From Berberis thunbergii (lineage: Eukaryota; Streptophyta; Magnoliopsida; Ranunculales; Berberidaceae): a stretch of 64,000 nucleotides of DNA. Both the position numbers and the translations under genes were made by a program. The stretch lies in assembly GCA_003290165.1 (NCBI GenBank), contig QNQO01000199.1, forward strand, positions 248,001-312,000, read 5' to 3'. The notes beneath the pieces are model-generated. The model had not been told where the DNA came from, did not search any database, and saw only the letters and a program-made list of their open reading frames with translations. Shown here in pieces: positions 45,921-58,619 of the stretch; within the stretch, counting starts at the first letter, position 1, and the number at the start of each line of letters is the position of its first letter.

Positions 45921-46433
45921 GAAGTTAATTTGGAGAAAAACGGCGATTTTCCTATTTGCACTCACAAATCTGTTAAGAGAGCCCAACATTTAACTTCAAC
46001 TTGTGGTCCCTTGTCCCTACCTTTTTTTTTACTTCAGTCCTTTTAAGTCCTTGGGACTCATTAGCTATTTCCCCGCAGATACATTGTATCACCACAAACT
46101 CTTGTTTTATATTAGATTATTTACCATTAGCGGACTACATCATGACACTCCATTTAACTTTTTAATCCATTTTGGGAAAATTTTGAAGCTCATTTCCAGA
46201 CATTGGCACACCCCAGATTAAAATTTTGAATTGGATCTCCTTTGAGCCGCAGACTTTTTTCGGAATTTGTATTTGGTGGCTCAATATGAAATTATTTGTT
46301 AGTGTTCACAACAATTACAACGGTAAGGTTTGAGGTTGAATTTTTTGTAACACTTCACATTTTGTTGCTTCTTGTGCTCATATGATTTCCTTGGCTTGAA
46401 ACTCGAGAACGAGCTTCATCAACCCGGGGAGAT
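45921..46433. other. Spacer leading into a gypsy 3' end
   Basis: Mostly unassigned. At about 46400-46433 ACTCGAGAACGAGCTTCATC and AACCCGGGGAGATTGATG resemble the stretch that precedes the 3' LTR of plant gypsy elements, giving a probable purine tract. Confidence 0.45.
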
Positions 46434-46473
46434 TGATGTAATTATGATATTTATTAATATTGGCAATAATAGT
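46434..46473 (+). repeat. Left piece of a gypsy-type LTR split by element C
   Basis: It starts TGATGTAATTATG after the purine tract CCGGGGAGAT and is cut after 40 bases by element C. The rest appears to resume at 63473 (TATTTTAGCAATATTAG), so joined they read as one LTR. Confidence 0.45.
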
Positions 46474-47172
46474 TGATGATACACCAAACTGTCATCTGAT
46501 CAGTACCATACATGTGTCGTAATAACTTCGTCAACATAGCACAACAGGCCCGATTACATGCTCAATCCAGCAAGGCCCAGACAACATTAAGCCCACTATT
46601 GGCAGATTCCAGGATGTTGGACCTAACTTGTAGTGCCTTAATAAGCTCATTTGCCACGTGATCAAGCCCACTACTCGTAAGCCCTGATAAGACAAGAGTA
46701 AGCCTCGATAAGACAGGTATATGGGGGATCGATCCAAACTAGACAAGCTAGTAATACATCGGTTCCAATTAGGAAACAAATACTAGAGTATAAGTCAGGC
46801 AAGGAAACTTCCTTGCATGGACAACACTTAGAAAGGGAAACCTCTCCCCCAGATTTAGGAGCACAAATCGTGTAGGGAAACTATCCTACATGGACAATTC
46901 CCAACTATAAAAGGATCTCCAGCAAGATCTATTTCCCTAAACTATGTCACCGAAGACCTAGCCGAATAAGACTCACACTATAAAAGGGAGATAAGGTCGA
47001 TGAACTAATGTACGCTACATAAACCAAATTCACAGCTTTAAGCCGCTCCTAAGCCTTATCTAACTTAAGCATCAGAGTGTCATCGACCACCACACGGTGG
47101 TCTTTGGCTCACGTGTGCTACTTGAATAATCTAGGTAAAGACAAGGAATGAAAGCAGAAATTGACTACATCA
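46474..47172 (+). repeat. 5' LTR of element C
   Basis: 699 bp, TGATGATACACC to CTACATCA. TATAAAAG near 46979 is a probable TATA box. The hairpin block is at about 47085-47125. Compared with its partner at 62777 it differs by many substitutions and small gaps, so the insertion is old. Confidence 0.85.
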
Positions 47173-47175
47173 GTT

Positions 47176-47193
47176 TGGTATCGTCCGTGGGGA
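47176..47193 (+). other. Primer-binding site of element C
   Basis: TGGTATCGTCCGTGGGGA, three bases after the LTR end. Same position as in A and B. Confidence 0.7.
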
Positions 47194-47341
47194 ATTACAA
47201 AGTTCCTCAGAAGAAATAGTAGTATCACCTTTTCTAGATAACCAGAAAAATGATGACAACGAGCTCTCGAACGCTCAAACTAATAGCGCGTTGCCTGTTC
47301 CGGTACAACCACTGTGGGAGGAACCCTAGGTCCCCACGCCA

Positions 47342-47630
47342 GTGGCACCTACGGTAGACCCCAAGTGTATATCTACTGTCAACTCAGATGCAACAAATCA
47401 TATGAATGGTGAAAATACTCAAATCCTTGAAACACAAATCGGAGAGAAGTCAAAGGGATACATCATGCGCTTCAATGACGAGTTAACTTTCGTCAACGGT
47501 GTAGGGATGAAACAACCTTCACTGCGGGTCTGAGGAATGTCAAGTTCTATAATTTCCTTACCCTAGAACCCCAACCAATATGGCGGGCCTGATAAGGGAT
47601 GCCCAGAGATATATCACTCTAAATGAGATG
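47342..47630 (+). pseudogene. Gag of element C, part before the nested insertion
   Basis: GEKSKGYIMRFNDELTFVNG is the conserved Gag core, followed after one frameshift by TAGLRNVKFYNFLT and MAGLIRDAQRYITLNE. The reading stops at the nested element's LTR and continues at 55463 with IVTAKKEAESENKSS. Gag would form the particle that holds the RNA. Confidence 0.75.
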
Positions 47631-49324
47631 TGTTGCGGGCTTAACCGACCTAAATAAACAGGCTAATTTGTCCCACTTAAAATAATCGCAAGTGCACGGT
47701 GTCTAACTGGTAGTACGGGTCGATCCCACGAGGAAAGTGGATGCAATTGAATTTTAGAATTTATTTAAACTAATTTACAGAAAAATGGGGTTACAATGTT
47801 TTTAAAACTAAACTAAAAATAAATTAAAAATAAGAAAAATAAAATAAAAAGAGAAGATGGATGAGATGGATTTTGTGGGGTTTGGACTCACCGATGAGTT
47901 AGCAAATATATTTAAATCTAAATTACTGAAATTATAAACGAGAAGCTTTAGGGATGAGGATCCCTTGCTTACACCGAAGATGTGATTCCAATCATATCAA
48001 GTTTCTGTCAAACATTAACAATTTATCTCAACCAAATAAACTTTTACCAAGCATTAAGTGTCTTTTTAATTAAGGCACACTTAATCAAAGTCTAAGCTTA
48101 ATAATTTTTAGCACATGCTTTGAAATTGATAAAATGGGAATCTAACTACCAAACATATCAAGTTTTAATCGAACATGAAAGGTGAAAGCAATTTAGCAAA
48201 TCAGCAGGTTGCAATCAGCTAACTGTTTTGAAAAACAGTTGGTTCCCACCAAAAAAATCGCATTATCTCTGCACCTTCGTCTCCAGCGAGCTGCGCTCTT
48301 CGCGAGATTCGTCTTCGCTCCTCGTGAGCTCTTTCTTCCTCCGACCGAGATTGGAGGATGGAGGAGATCCTCCGATTCTGGTTTGTGGCGTTGTGACTGC
48401 TCCGCGAGAGAGAGAGAAAGACCGACAGGATGGCATTTATGCAGGAGGAGTGTTGGACGTGCTGGGCTGTCCAGTGATGATGGTTGGGCTCCGGCAGGGT
48501 TGGTGATGACGGAGTGGTTACTCCGGAGGTGTTCTGGACGATGTCGGTGGAACGTTGATGAAACGAGAAATATGCTGATGACAGAGTGGGTGCTATCTGT
48601 GTGTGATGGCGCATGAACTGTACGGAGGTGGTGGTGGTTATGGCGTTGATAGGGAAGGTGGCGGAGGGATAGATGGTGGATGATGGTGGTTCTCGGTGGC
48701 GAGGTGAAGATTTGATGTGAAACAAGGTTGTCACGCCCCTGTTTCATGGTGGGTAGTGGCGGTGTGAGGTGGCTCTGGTGGCGGTGATGGCGGAATGATC
48801 TGGACAGAGAGGGAGTGAGAGATGGATGGTGATGAGATGGGTGTGGTGAAAATCAGTTTGTGAAGAAAAAATGATTTGTTTTTTGCTATTGAAGCTTGAT
48901 TCCCTTCTCGTCCTCCCCTTTCTCATTCATTTCTCTTGTATTTATAGAGAATTAAGAAAATGAATATGGACAAGTTAAGGGAATGGTTCAATTAGTGATT
49001 TAAGGCTTAAATCAAATCAGAATCTTGGATAATTGAGAGAATATGCCTTGGGTTTGATTGGGCTTGGCATTTGGTTTGGGTTTATGGGTTTGGTTTTGGG
49101 TTTAAGGTTTTGATTTTGGGTTTAAGGGCTCAGGTTATTTTCACCTCCACTTTCTCTGAAGTAACCGTCTAAGATTTGTTTATTGCATTTTTCTCTGATT
49201 TCTTCATCATAGCTCCACATTCTACATAAACACAAAAATTTAATAATTAATCTAAAATAAGATAAAAATAAGGATTAACAAAAATATAATAAGAGGTAAT
49301 AATGTTATAATTATGTGATTATCA
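47631..49324 (-). repeat. 3' LTR of the nested Athila-type element
   Basis: 1694 bp, bounded by TGTTGCGGGC and GTGATTATCA on the plus strand (TGATAATCAC...CAACA in the element's sense). It lacks about 115 bp present in the other LTR at 54220-54335. Long open frames on both strands at 48193-48747 are by-products of GC-rich repeats and not genes. Confidence 0.85.
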
Positions 49325-49338
49325 ATTACCCCCAAACC
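49325..49338 (-). other. Polypurine tract of the nested element
   Basis: The complement reads AGGTTTGGGGGTAAT next to the LTR edge, the usual purine tract of Athila-like and related plant elements. Confidence 0.8.
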
Positions 49339-51137
49339 TATATTTTGCTAGTCCTCGAGCAAAACAAAGAAAAGAAAACCACAAATAAAATCTTAACTTA
49401 CTTTCGCAAGAATCGTTGATTGCACTTACCTTTGAAAACATGCAACAGGGCTTTGAACCACTAGATTACCTCTAGGGGGACGAGTTATAGTCTCGTGAGG
49501 GTTTCCAGAAAAAGTTACCCACAAACATTACTGACTCAACAAAACTTGGTCAAACAATGTTTATTTTAAAAGTTCAAGAAATGCAAGAAACCAACAGTGT
49601 CATGTTCGTGTATTCACAATCATCCTCAACTCAATGTGTGTGTGTGAATAGCACTATCAACATAACTTTTCATTTCAGAGTAAAATAATGACTAAATCTC
49701 TATAGAAAGTTTGTTTTGACTTCAAACCTCTCATGTCACTCACAATAAAACACTCAGAGATTTGGTATTTCACTCAGTTTATATGTGAAGAAAGAATAAA
49801 TAATGGAAAATAATCATCTCACATATAGTATTATGAAGAATGGACTTTTCAAGAATGGAATGAACATGATCTCATGGACAGGAATATCAATTACTTTTGG
49901 GAATTTTGAGTCAAACACCATAGTTATTAGTTATTTAATCTCCACATCTGTGAAACCAACATCTACCTAAGATCAACTAGGACTTTGTTGGGTTGTAGCG
50001 GGGCTTGGGTAATGGTTAATAAGGAATGTTAAAGAATTCTAAGAAAATTTTCTAGGAATGTATACACCCATTCAACGAACAATTAGGGCTGACAAAAATA
50101 AACCAATGTTGCGCATCATAAATTTTTCTTCATTCTAACATCTTTATCCTCATTGACATTCTTTTTTTTTTTTTTTTTTTTTTTTTGAAAGCATAGAGGA
50201 TTTATGAAATATCTCATATTTTGCTTTTTGATGCCCTTTTTACACCAAGTATATCCATCCATACACATTCCCAGAAAAGTTGGGTAAAGGTTAATGGGTT
50301 AGCAAATAAAAGTTATTCTAAGGCTCAAAAGGCTACAAAAAGGTTAATGTTATGTGTAAGTTAAAAGGCTAGTTAATGGTATAAAGAAATAAAAGGAAAA
50401 TAAATGTCTAGATCATTTTCTAAATTCGGGTCAGTATTATGACATCTCAATTGAATAAGCCAAGAAGTTCTAGAGTAATAATTCAATTTTGATGTCATTC
50501 CCAAAGAAATTGATCAGAAAAATGAGAATAATGAGATCATCAACGAGATAATACAAACTCAAGAAAAATCAGAGTTTATGTATAACCCTCGAAAAAATAG
50601 AAAGGTTCAAAACTATCAGGGTTAAGTCTCCACTATTATTCTAAGGTTTTCTAGTATATACTTCATTTATCAACTTCAAGTTATGCTAACATGGCTCATG
50701 GTGCAAAGATAATCGAGTTGAAAAATCTTATGAACTAGATCTAACTTAAGGATCATACTAAACTTTCATTCTTTATCAATATACCAATATGTCAAGTTGG
50801 CTTGCATTTTCTTGAGCATAAAACATTTAAAATCCATTTTCATAATCGCAAAAGACCAAGTTTTCTTAATAGAAAAACATTTTTTTAAGAACAAGAAAAG
50901 AAAAAACACTACAAAAATTTCACCAACTCATGAATCCTACCCTCAAACCTAATCCAAACATTGTCCTCAATGTTTAACAAAATAATTTTGACAAATGAAT
51001 GAAATAAGTACATGAGAGGAGGTTAGAATAATATTATCGCGGTGAAGATTTTACCAATTTCCACAAGTAATCCACCGATGAGAGCTCAGAGACAAAATAA
51101 TTGTGGATTAGTTAATAGAAATAGATAAAATACACAC

Positions 51138-52135
51138 TCAACATGCACCTTTAGAACAAAAGTTAGGCTGCCTCTCAGTAGCGCTTGGTTTAATGTCATC
51201 AGCCCGACAAATATTCTTCCTAAAAATATTGTGTATCGAAAAGTGGAGAGGAAGAACATGACAAACACTTAGTCCATGATCGTATATCAACAACCTGAAC
51301 AGTTGAGGATCAGTCCACCAAAATATAGCAATCACATGGGGCATCAAATACACTACGACATCACAAAAGTGACCAGTAGTCATACACAGCAGAGGATTCT
51401 TGCGTGTTCCAAAAAGGGAACATCCTAGGTCTGGTTCCAAAGTAGAAGATTGAATAATTTTTACAATAGGATGGTGAAAACTGAAATCCTCACTACAAAA
51501 CAAGGGATCAGTGAAAGTAGCCTCAGTAAATGGGAATGTGATGCAATTAGATGAGACGATGGATATATCAGGTGGTACAGGCTCATCACATGAATCACAT
51601 AGAGATATTGGTCTAGACAACTCAATGACACCCATATCAAGCATTTCTACCTGATTTTCAACTAATTTTTCATTTTTAAGAGTAGTAATGCATTAGACAT
51701 CTTCATCATCTGGCTCAGATGTGCCACTAATTTCGAATTGACCCTTTTGATTAAAAATAGGTTGATTAGGGAATTTTTCTGACTCTATCTCAGGAAGTGA
51801 CTAAGCTATCTGACTCACAGTCATCTCAAGTTTTCGGATAGCTTGGGAGTTTTGTTGAGAAATAACTGTCAATTCTGTAATATCCTGAAAATTTGGCTAA
51901 GCATTTTTCCTGTTCGCTCTATAAAAATGTTCAAAATATCCTCTAACCTTGATGTGTTGGATGGAGGAACAATTTGATGAAATTGAGACTCATTATCAGG
52001 AATGAAAGCTTGAGGAGTCTGAGGAGTGTCTAGAGGGCCTTCATGGTACTGACCATGAGCCCATGAGAAGTCAGGATGATAGGCTAAACCTGGGTTGTAA
52101 TAATCTAAATATGGATCATAATCAGGTCGTTGCAT
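51138..52135 (-). pseudogene. Gag-like remnant of the nested element
   Basis: The upstream part (52135-51869) reads YNPGLAYHPDFSWAHGQYHE, then NTSRLEDILNIFIERTGKML, the layout of the C-terminal Gag of Athila-like elements (PGW.NHP.FSW, then a helix). It goes on past a few stops to AIRKLEMTVSQIA and to an open 168-codon stretch (51644-51138, MLDMGVIELSRPISLCDSC) that I do not recognise. No zinc knuckle or protease follows. Whether the last part encodes anything is open. Confidence 0.6.
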
Positions 52136-52191
52136 GTCATAAAATGAATTGACTTACTCGGAAAAATAGGCTGGATAATCCCTTGTGTTCA

Positions 52192-52234
<43 letters not shown>

Positions 52235-52252
52235 ATTATTATTATTATTATT
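52192..52252. repeat. TTA microsatellite
   Basis: About twenty TTA/ATT units with one TATAAT interruption, followed by a T-rich tract to 52278. Confidence 0.9.
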
Positions 52253-53617
52253 ATTTTTATTTTTTTTTATTTTTTTTAAACCACTAACTCTAAAAATATA
52301 CACACACTCACACGCAATCATCAACCAATAAATGCACAAGAAACATGCCTCCCTAAACAATCAACGTTTTTTATATCAATTATCTTTTTATCTTTGGGGA
52401 CAATTATTTCTTATGTAATCTTTATGACAGAGCAATGGGTGCTACAACATGATCCTAAGAGTTTACACTTTACACCGCAAAGTTCAAAATCAGTAGGCTA
52501 GAGTTTTGTTTCAAAGAAATCGGATCATCACACAAGGGAAGGAGGTTACAATGGTTCAATTAAGTACTATCTTGTGCTACCGCTTTGTAACCCAATAGAT
52601 GTGAGAACGATGTGATGTTAAATGTACACTTGAGGCTTGTGTTCCTAACCCAAAACTGTTAGTTACACCAATTCTTCTTGTGGATCGTAGCTTACTTATG
52701 ACTTGACGTACCAGATAAATTACCCTTGTGGCAGTGTCCTCTCGGAGTTCATTGAATGATTAAACCCATCGTCACTTTTAGCTTTGGTCAACACAAAAAT
52801 TATTGGATTCACCTTGGTTTTGGTTGTCCTATGAACTCCGTACCTAAAAGATGGCTCTATCTAACTTGCTAACTGATTTAAATTATGTTTGGCTATTGGT
52901 TACACACAGCTGGAGTGATGAGGTGGGGATATCAAGTCCCACCATTTTCTATTTAGAAGTTGGGTGGGTCTGCTTATTATGAATTATTAAAGTTTAGCAT
53001 CCACAATTACAAAAATTAAACAACCAATCACACAATTTCAAACAATTACACAAAGCACTCGGTCGCTAATACGTTGTGTGAGTTAAAAGTACTTACAAGT
53101 ATGCGCATTCAGCTCTGCACAAAGAGTTTGCACAATTAAAAAAAATGTCTGACTTATTTTTATCCGTTTCACTCAACACACAAGCACATGCAAATAAGTT
53201 TACTGGTCTTGTTCTGAGAAGTTGGATTTCTAAATCACAAGAAATTATTGGATAACAATTAAAATTGTTTCCCTATATTTTCTTTTGACTTAGAGAATTT
53301 AGGGTTTATTTTTTTTGGGTTATTAAAAATGGAAAAAAAAATAGAGTTTACAAAAAATTAATACACCACACACTCGTAAAACGAGGTGAAAATAAAATTA
53401 AAACTCTCCTCACAAAATAAAAAAAATTTAAATTTAAATTTGCTTAATGTTTGCAGGATCGTCCAATTTCCTCGAGAAGCGTGTATTCTGCAAAATCAAA
53501 CAAATAACGCAAAATGAGTGTAAAAAGAACTTAACAAAATAAAAATAAAATTTTGTTTTTTTCTGAATTTTTTTAAATTAGTGAAAATAAATCTTAAATT
53601 CAATTACACCGCTAGCT

Positions 53618-53635
53618 TCCCCGGCAACGGCGCCA
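53618..53635 (-). other. Primer-binding site (tRNA-Asp) of the nested element
   Basis: TCCCCGGCAACGGCGCCA on the plus strand equals the 3' end of plant tRNA-Asp including CCA, so the minus-strand element carries TGGCGCCGTTGCCGGGGA. This is the primer used by Athila-type elements. It lies six bases from the LTR edge. Confidence 0.9.
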
Positions 53636-53641
53636 AAAACT

Positions 53642-55462
53642 TGTTGTGGGCTTAACCGGCCTAAATAAATAGGCTAATTTGTCCCACTTGTAATAACCGC
53701 AAGTGCATAGTGTCTAACTGGTAGACAACGGCAAGTACGGGTCGATCCCACGAGGAAAATGATGCAATTGAATTTTAGAATTTATCTAAACTAATTTACA
53801 GAAAAATGGGGTTACAATGTTTTTAAAACTAAACTAAAAATAAATTAAAAATAAGAAAAATAAAATAAAAGGAGAAGATGGATTTTGTGGGGTTTGGACT
53901 CACCGATGAGTTAGCAAATATATTTAAATCTAAATTACTGAAATTATAAACGAGAAGCTTTAGGGATGAGGATCCCTTGCTTACACCGAAGATGTGATCA
54001 TCAAAATCCAATTCCAATCATATCAAGTTTATGTCAAACATTAAAAATTTATCTCAAGCAAATAAACTCTTACCAAGCATTAAGTGTCTTTTTAAGGCAC
54101 ACTTAATCAAAGTCAAAGCTTAATAATTTTTAGCACATGCTTTGAATATTGAAAAAATGTGAATCTAACTACCAAACATATCAAGTTTTAATCGAACATG
54201 AAAGGTGAAACCAATTTATCAAATTTCTGAAATAAAACTATAATTAACAATTAAGCATTTAAGTCAGTAAAATAAATTAAAATAAATTGTACAACCCTTT
54301 AGGTTTGTCGCCGCCTCGGTGTGGTGGTATTTAGCAGATCAACAGATTGCAAACAGCCAACTGTTTTGAAAAACAGTTGGTTCCCACCAAAAAAATTTCA
54401 TTATCTCTGCACCTTCTTTTCCAGCGAGTCGCGCTCCTCGCGAGCTCTTTCTTCCCCCGACTGAGATTGGAGGATGGAGGAGATCTTTCGATTCTGGTTT
54501 GAACCGTTGTGACTGCCCCACGAGATAAAGTGAGACCGGCAGGACGGCGTTGATGCAGGAGAATTGTTGGACGTGCTGGGCTGTTCGATGATGATGGTTG
54601 GGCTATGGCAGGGTTGGTGATGACGGAGTGGTTACTCCGGAGGTATTCTGGACTGTGCCGGTGGAACGTTGACGAAGCGAGAGATATGTTGATGAGATAG
54701 TGGTTGCTACTGCGTGTGTTGTCTGTGTGTGTTGGTGCATAAACTGTCTGGAGGTAGTGGTGGTTATAGCGTTGACAGGGAAGGTGGCGGAGGGACAGAT
54801 GGTGGATGATGGTGGTGTTCGGTGGTGAGGTGAAGATTTGATGTGAAACAGGGTTGTGATGCCCCTATTTCGTGGTGGATCCTGGTGGTGGGAGGTGGCT
54901 CTGGTGGCAGTGATGGCGGAGTGATCTGGACAGAAAGGGAGTGAGAGATGGATGGTGATGAGTTGGGTGTGATGAAAATCACTTTGTAAAGGAAAAATGA
55001 TTTTTTTGGCTATTGAGGCTTGATTCCCTTCTCCTCCTTCCCTTTCTCATTTATTTCTCTTGTATTTATAGAGAATTAAGAAAATGAATATGGACAAGTT
55101 AAAGGGGGGGGGGGGGTTCAATGAGTGATTTAAGGCTTAAATCAAATCAGAATCTTGGATAATTGAGAGAATATGCATTGGGTTTGATTGGGCTTGGCAT
55201 TGGGTTTGGGTTTATGGGTTTGGTTTTGAGTTTAAGGGTTTGATTTTGGGTTTAAGTAAAGGGCTCAGGTTATTTTCACCTCCACTTTCTCGGAAGTCAC
55301 CGTCTGAGATTTGTTCATTGCATTTTTCTCTGATTTCTTCATTACAGCTCCACATTCTACAAAAACACAAAAAATTAATAATTAATCTAAAATAAAATAA
55401 AATAAAATAAAGGATTAAAAAATATAATAAGAGGTAATAATGTTATAATTATGTGATTATCA
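53642..55462 (-). repeat. 5' LTR of the nested Athila-type element
   Basis: 1821 bp, partner of 47631-49324. It holds a run of 13 G at about 55104-55116 where the partner has GGGAATGG, and a segment near 54220-54335 that the partner lost. Confidence 0.85.
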
Positions 55463-56160
55463 AGATTGTGACAGCCAAAAAGGAAGCGGAATCCGAAAAT
55501 AAATCATCTATCCTCGGGACAAGAAGAGGGACTACGGCAGAGTGTACAGCTTGCACGGAATGTGCTCAGAGATTGAACTTTCCAGCAGGTCCCGAAAAGA
55601 TTGTTTCGCGAATTGTTGACCAAGTCATCCTATGAGAACCAGCAAATACAACACGTTCGCGCCCAGAGCCCGAACCTGCCCCTGACTTTTACATATAGGG
55701 ACCTCTAGGGCATCCGTAGTTCGCATGACGATGCCCTTGTAATATCAGTCTTCATAGCCAACTGGGAAGTGAGAAGATATCTAATAGACACTGGAAGTTG
55801 TTCAATTGTATTGTTCCTCAACACGTTCCAAAACATGTAGTTGAAGGAAGAAATCCTAAGCCCCTCAGTAAATTCGTTGGTTGGACTCAGCAAAGAGAAG
55901 TACTTCACCAGGGGGAATATCAAATTGACAGTAATGGCAGGAGAACCACGGCTTCAGAAAATAATTGTTCAGAAGTTCATGGTGGTTGATGTGTCATTCA
56001 CCTACAACATAATTCTGGGGGGGCCTTGGCTCCACCTGATGGAGGTGGCAGTCTCCACTTTACACCATTGTATCAAATACCCCATCAATCAGATAGTAGG
56101 CGCAATTACAATGAAATCATTCGGTCGCCAGAGACTGCCACTACACATCACTAAAGTGGC
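55463..56160 (+). pseudogene. Gag end and aspartic protease of element C
   Basis: After the Gag continuation (IVTAKKEAESENKSS), a new tract near 55690 reads HDDALVISVFIANWEVRRYL, then IDTGSCSIVLFLNTF with the catalytic DTG at 55787-55795. It continues as LKEEILSPSVNSLVGLSKEK and VVDVSFTYNIILGGPWLHLM, the typical C-terminal half of plant gypsy proteases. A TAG after NTFQNM and others break it. Confidence 0.75.
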
Positions 56161-56529
56161 TTGACGGCCATCAACTACATATTGAGCCCACGGCTGATGA
56201 ATCCCCAGGCCCGAGTATGGTGTTGGAGAAGGGCTATTCACTCTCAGACGAGGTGGCCCCTGTCAGGCCGAAGGGAAGACCCAATGTCGGATGACTCTAG
56301 GAGGAACATGTGACTGTATATCTGGACAACCCCAGTGACAACAGAGCCGTCCAAATAGGCTCCCGACTAAGCAAGGAATTTGCTGAAAAGGCTGATAACA
56401 CTGCTACGATGGGATCAAGACGTCTTTGCCTGGATGATGCGGGACATGGTGGGAAAAAAGCCCTCCATAATCACCCATTGACTTGTTGTAGACCCAGTGT
56501 GAAAATCGGTCAGACAGAAGAAAAGACTT

Positions 56530-57520
56530 GTGGCCCCCGAGAGGAACCACATCATAAATGAAGAAGTGCAGAGATTATTTAATGCCGACATGATCAAAGA
56601 GGCATGGTGCCCAGACTGGCTAGCAAACGTCCTGGTTAAAAAGAAAAATGGAAAGTGGAGAGTCTGCATGGCCTACACCAACTTGAACAAGGCGTGCCCG
56701 AAGGACAACTTTTCGCTTCCCCGCATCGATCAAATTGTAGACGCCATTTCAGGACATGACCTCTTGAGTTTCATAGTCGCCTACTCCATGTTTAAACAAA
56801 TACAGATGCACCCCTAGACCAAGAAAAAACCTCTTTTATAACCATTTTTGGCCTCTAGAATGCGGGTGCAACATATCAACAGCTAGTGAACCATATGTTC
56901 GAAAACTAAATTGGAAGGAACATGGAAGTCTACATAGACGACATGTTGGTCAAGAGCCTCCACAGCCCAGATTAGTTATTCGATCTTGCTGAAGCATTCA
57001 ACCAACTTTGCAAGTATCAGATGAAGCTCAACCCACAAAAATGTATGTTTGGGGTTGAGTAAGGAAAGTTTTTAGGTTATATAGTGAACCAGAGGGGAAT
57101 AGAAGCAGATCAAGGGTCTTCTCGATATGAAGTCCCCGACCTCCATCAGAAAGTTCAGAGCCTGACCGCAAGGGTGGCAGCACTCAATAGGTTTATTTCC
57201 AAATCATTAGACAAGTGCCTCCCTTTCTTCAAGATTCTTAAAGGAAGCGAGGACTTCAACTAGGACGAAGAGTGCGAGCAGACCTTCCAAAACCAAAAGT
57301 CATACATGGGGAATACAAAGCTACTCTTGAAACCAGCCCCGGGAGAGAAGTTTTACTTATATCTAGCCATCTCAAATCATGTCGTCAGTTCAACTCTTGT
57401 ACCGAATAATAAGGGGGTACATAGACCAGTGTACTATGCTAGCAAAACTTTCGTGGAAGCAGAAGCAAACTATCAGGATCTGGAAAAGTTGGCTTTGGCA
57501 CTGGTTATCTCTTCCTGGAA
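56530..57520 (+). pseudogene. Reverse transcriptase and RNase H of element C
   Basis: RT begins with INEEVQRLFNADMIKE and VLVKKKNGKWRVCMAYTNLN (the first RT motif), then KACPKDNFSLPRIDQIVDAI. The catalytic YIDDMLVKS lies at about 56928-56957 in a second frame, followed by KYQMKLNPQKCMFGV and GKFLGYIVNQRGIEA. RNase H follows (57306-57510): LLLKPAPGEKFYLYLAISNH, GVHRPVYYASKTFVEAE and LEKLALALVIS. Frameshifts and stops occur throughout. The extra archaeal-type RNase H of Tat elements is not seen; the sequence jumps into integrase. Confidence 0.8.
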
Positions 57521-58470
57521 GTGCGACAAGCAGATGCCAAAGACACTGTCTGCAAGTGCGACATGTGTTAGAGGTTTGTGTCGTATACTCAGATGCCCGC
57601 TCAGCCCTTGACTCTGATGACCAGCCCATGGCTATTTGCGCATTGGGGATGGACATTGCGAACCACCCCCAGCCTTAGCCAATAAGAAGTTCCTCTTTGT
57701 AGCAGCGGATTACTTCACTAAGTGGGTCGAAGCTGAGCCCTTGTCCAAGATAGGTCATGATCAAATTGAAAAATTCATATAGGTGTTCATCGTCTGCAGG
57801 TTCGTTATTCGAAGAACACTAGTCAGCGATAACGAAACCCAATTTGAAGGCGGCAAGGTCGAAAAACTATGCAAAGACCTCGGCATTAGCTAACATTTCT
57901 CCTCGCTGGGGCATCTGCAAGCCAATGACCAAACGAAAGTCACCAATAGGACAATTTTGGAAGCACTCAAAACGAAACTCGACACGGCCAATGGAAAACG
58001 GGTTTCAACACTACCAGGGATACTCTGGGCTTATCGGACCACCGAAATGACACCCACCGTAGAAACACTTTTCGCCCTAGCCTACAGGTCAGAAGCAATG
58101 GTCCTGGTAAAGTTCAGAATATCAACTTTTCAGACAAAGGAATTCAAACCAGAAGACAACGATGAAACTATTCGCGTCAGTTTAGACCTCCTCGAAGAAA
58201 GGAGAAATTAGGTCTCTACCAGAATAGTCGCCTACCAACAAAAGATGGCTCAGTACTACAACAAGAAAGTCAAGCAGCATGAATTCAAAGTGGGAGATTG
58301 TGTACTCAGGAAGACTCAGCAGAGCACTAAATAACCGGGAGTAGGAAATTTGAACCCGAATTGGGAGGGGCCCTACAAAGTGATTAAGGTCAACAGGCCA
58401 GGGACATATTGCTTGGAAGACATGGACAATAGAAACCTTATGAGGCCATGGAATGTAGAACACCTTTAGA
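57521..58470 (+). pseudogene. Integrase of element C
   Basis: Only the CxxC end of the zinc domain is present (CKCDMC near 57556). The DDE core reads FVAADYFTKWVEAEPLSKIG, a SDNETQFEGG block (about 57828) and WAYRTTEMTPTVETLFALAY. The C-terminal part has VKQHEFKVGDCVLRK, LNPNWEGPYKVIKVNRPGTY and MRPWNVEHL, typical of Tat-lineage integrases. Stops occur at several sites. The enzyme would insert the DNA copy in the nucleus. Confidence 0.8.
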
Positions 58471-58619
58471 AGTAATATCAATAAATGACATTTTCTTTAA
58501 AATTCAACTACTACCAATCAGTTTTCCATTACCTGACTCCTACCCACTCAGTGAATTAGATAAGCCAAGACACCAGAGTCTGCTTGTCAACTGGACCAGA
58601 GCCTAGTCAGTTCGGCTAA

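Larger units (their letters stand above)
47631..55462 (-). mobile_element. Non-autonomous Athila-type LTR element nested in C's gag
   Basis: Minus-strand element with LTRs at 47631-49324 and 53642-55462, primer site 53618-53635 and purine tract 49325-49338. The flanking 5-mers are AGATG (left) and AGATT (right), a target duplication with one change; joining at it restores the Gag reading. The internal 4.3 kb carry only a gag-like remnant (51138-52135). The stretches 49339-51137 and 52253-53617 show no coding motif, only a T run (50162-50186) and a TTA tract. No protease, RT or integrase is seen, so it depended on an autonomous relative. Confidence 0.85.

Noticed and set aside
48193..48747. 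Overlapping open frames on both strands (up to 184 codons)
   Set aside because: They lie inside an LTR, and the partner LTR (53642-55462) breaks the same frames.
57390..57678. Extra genes on both strands beside RNase H
   Set aside because: Shadows of the RNase H and integrase frames.
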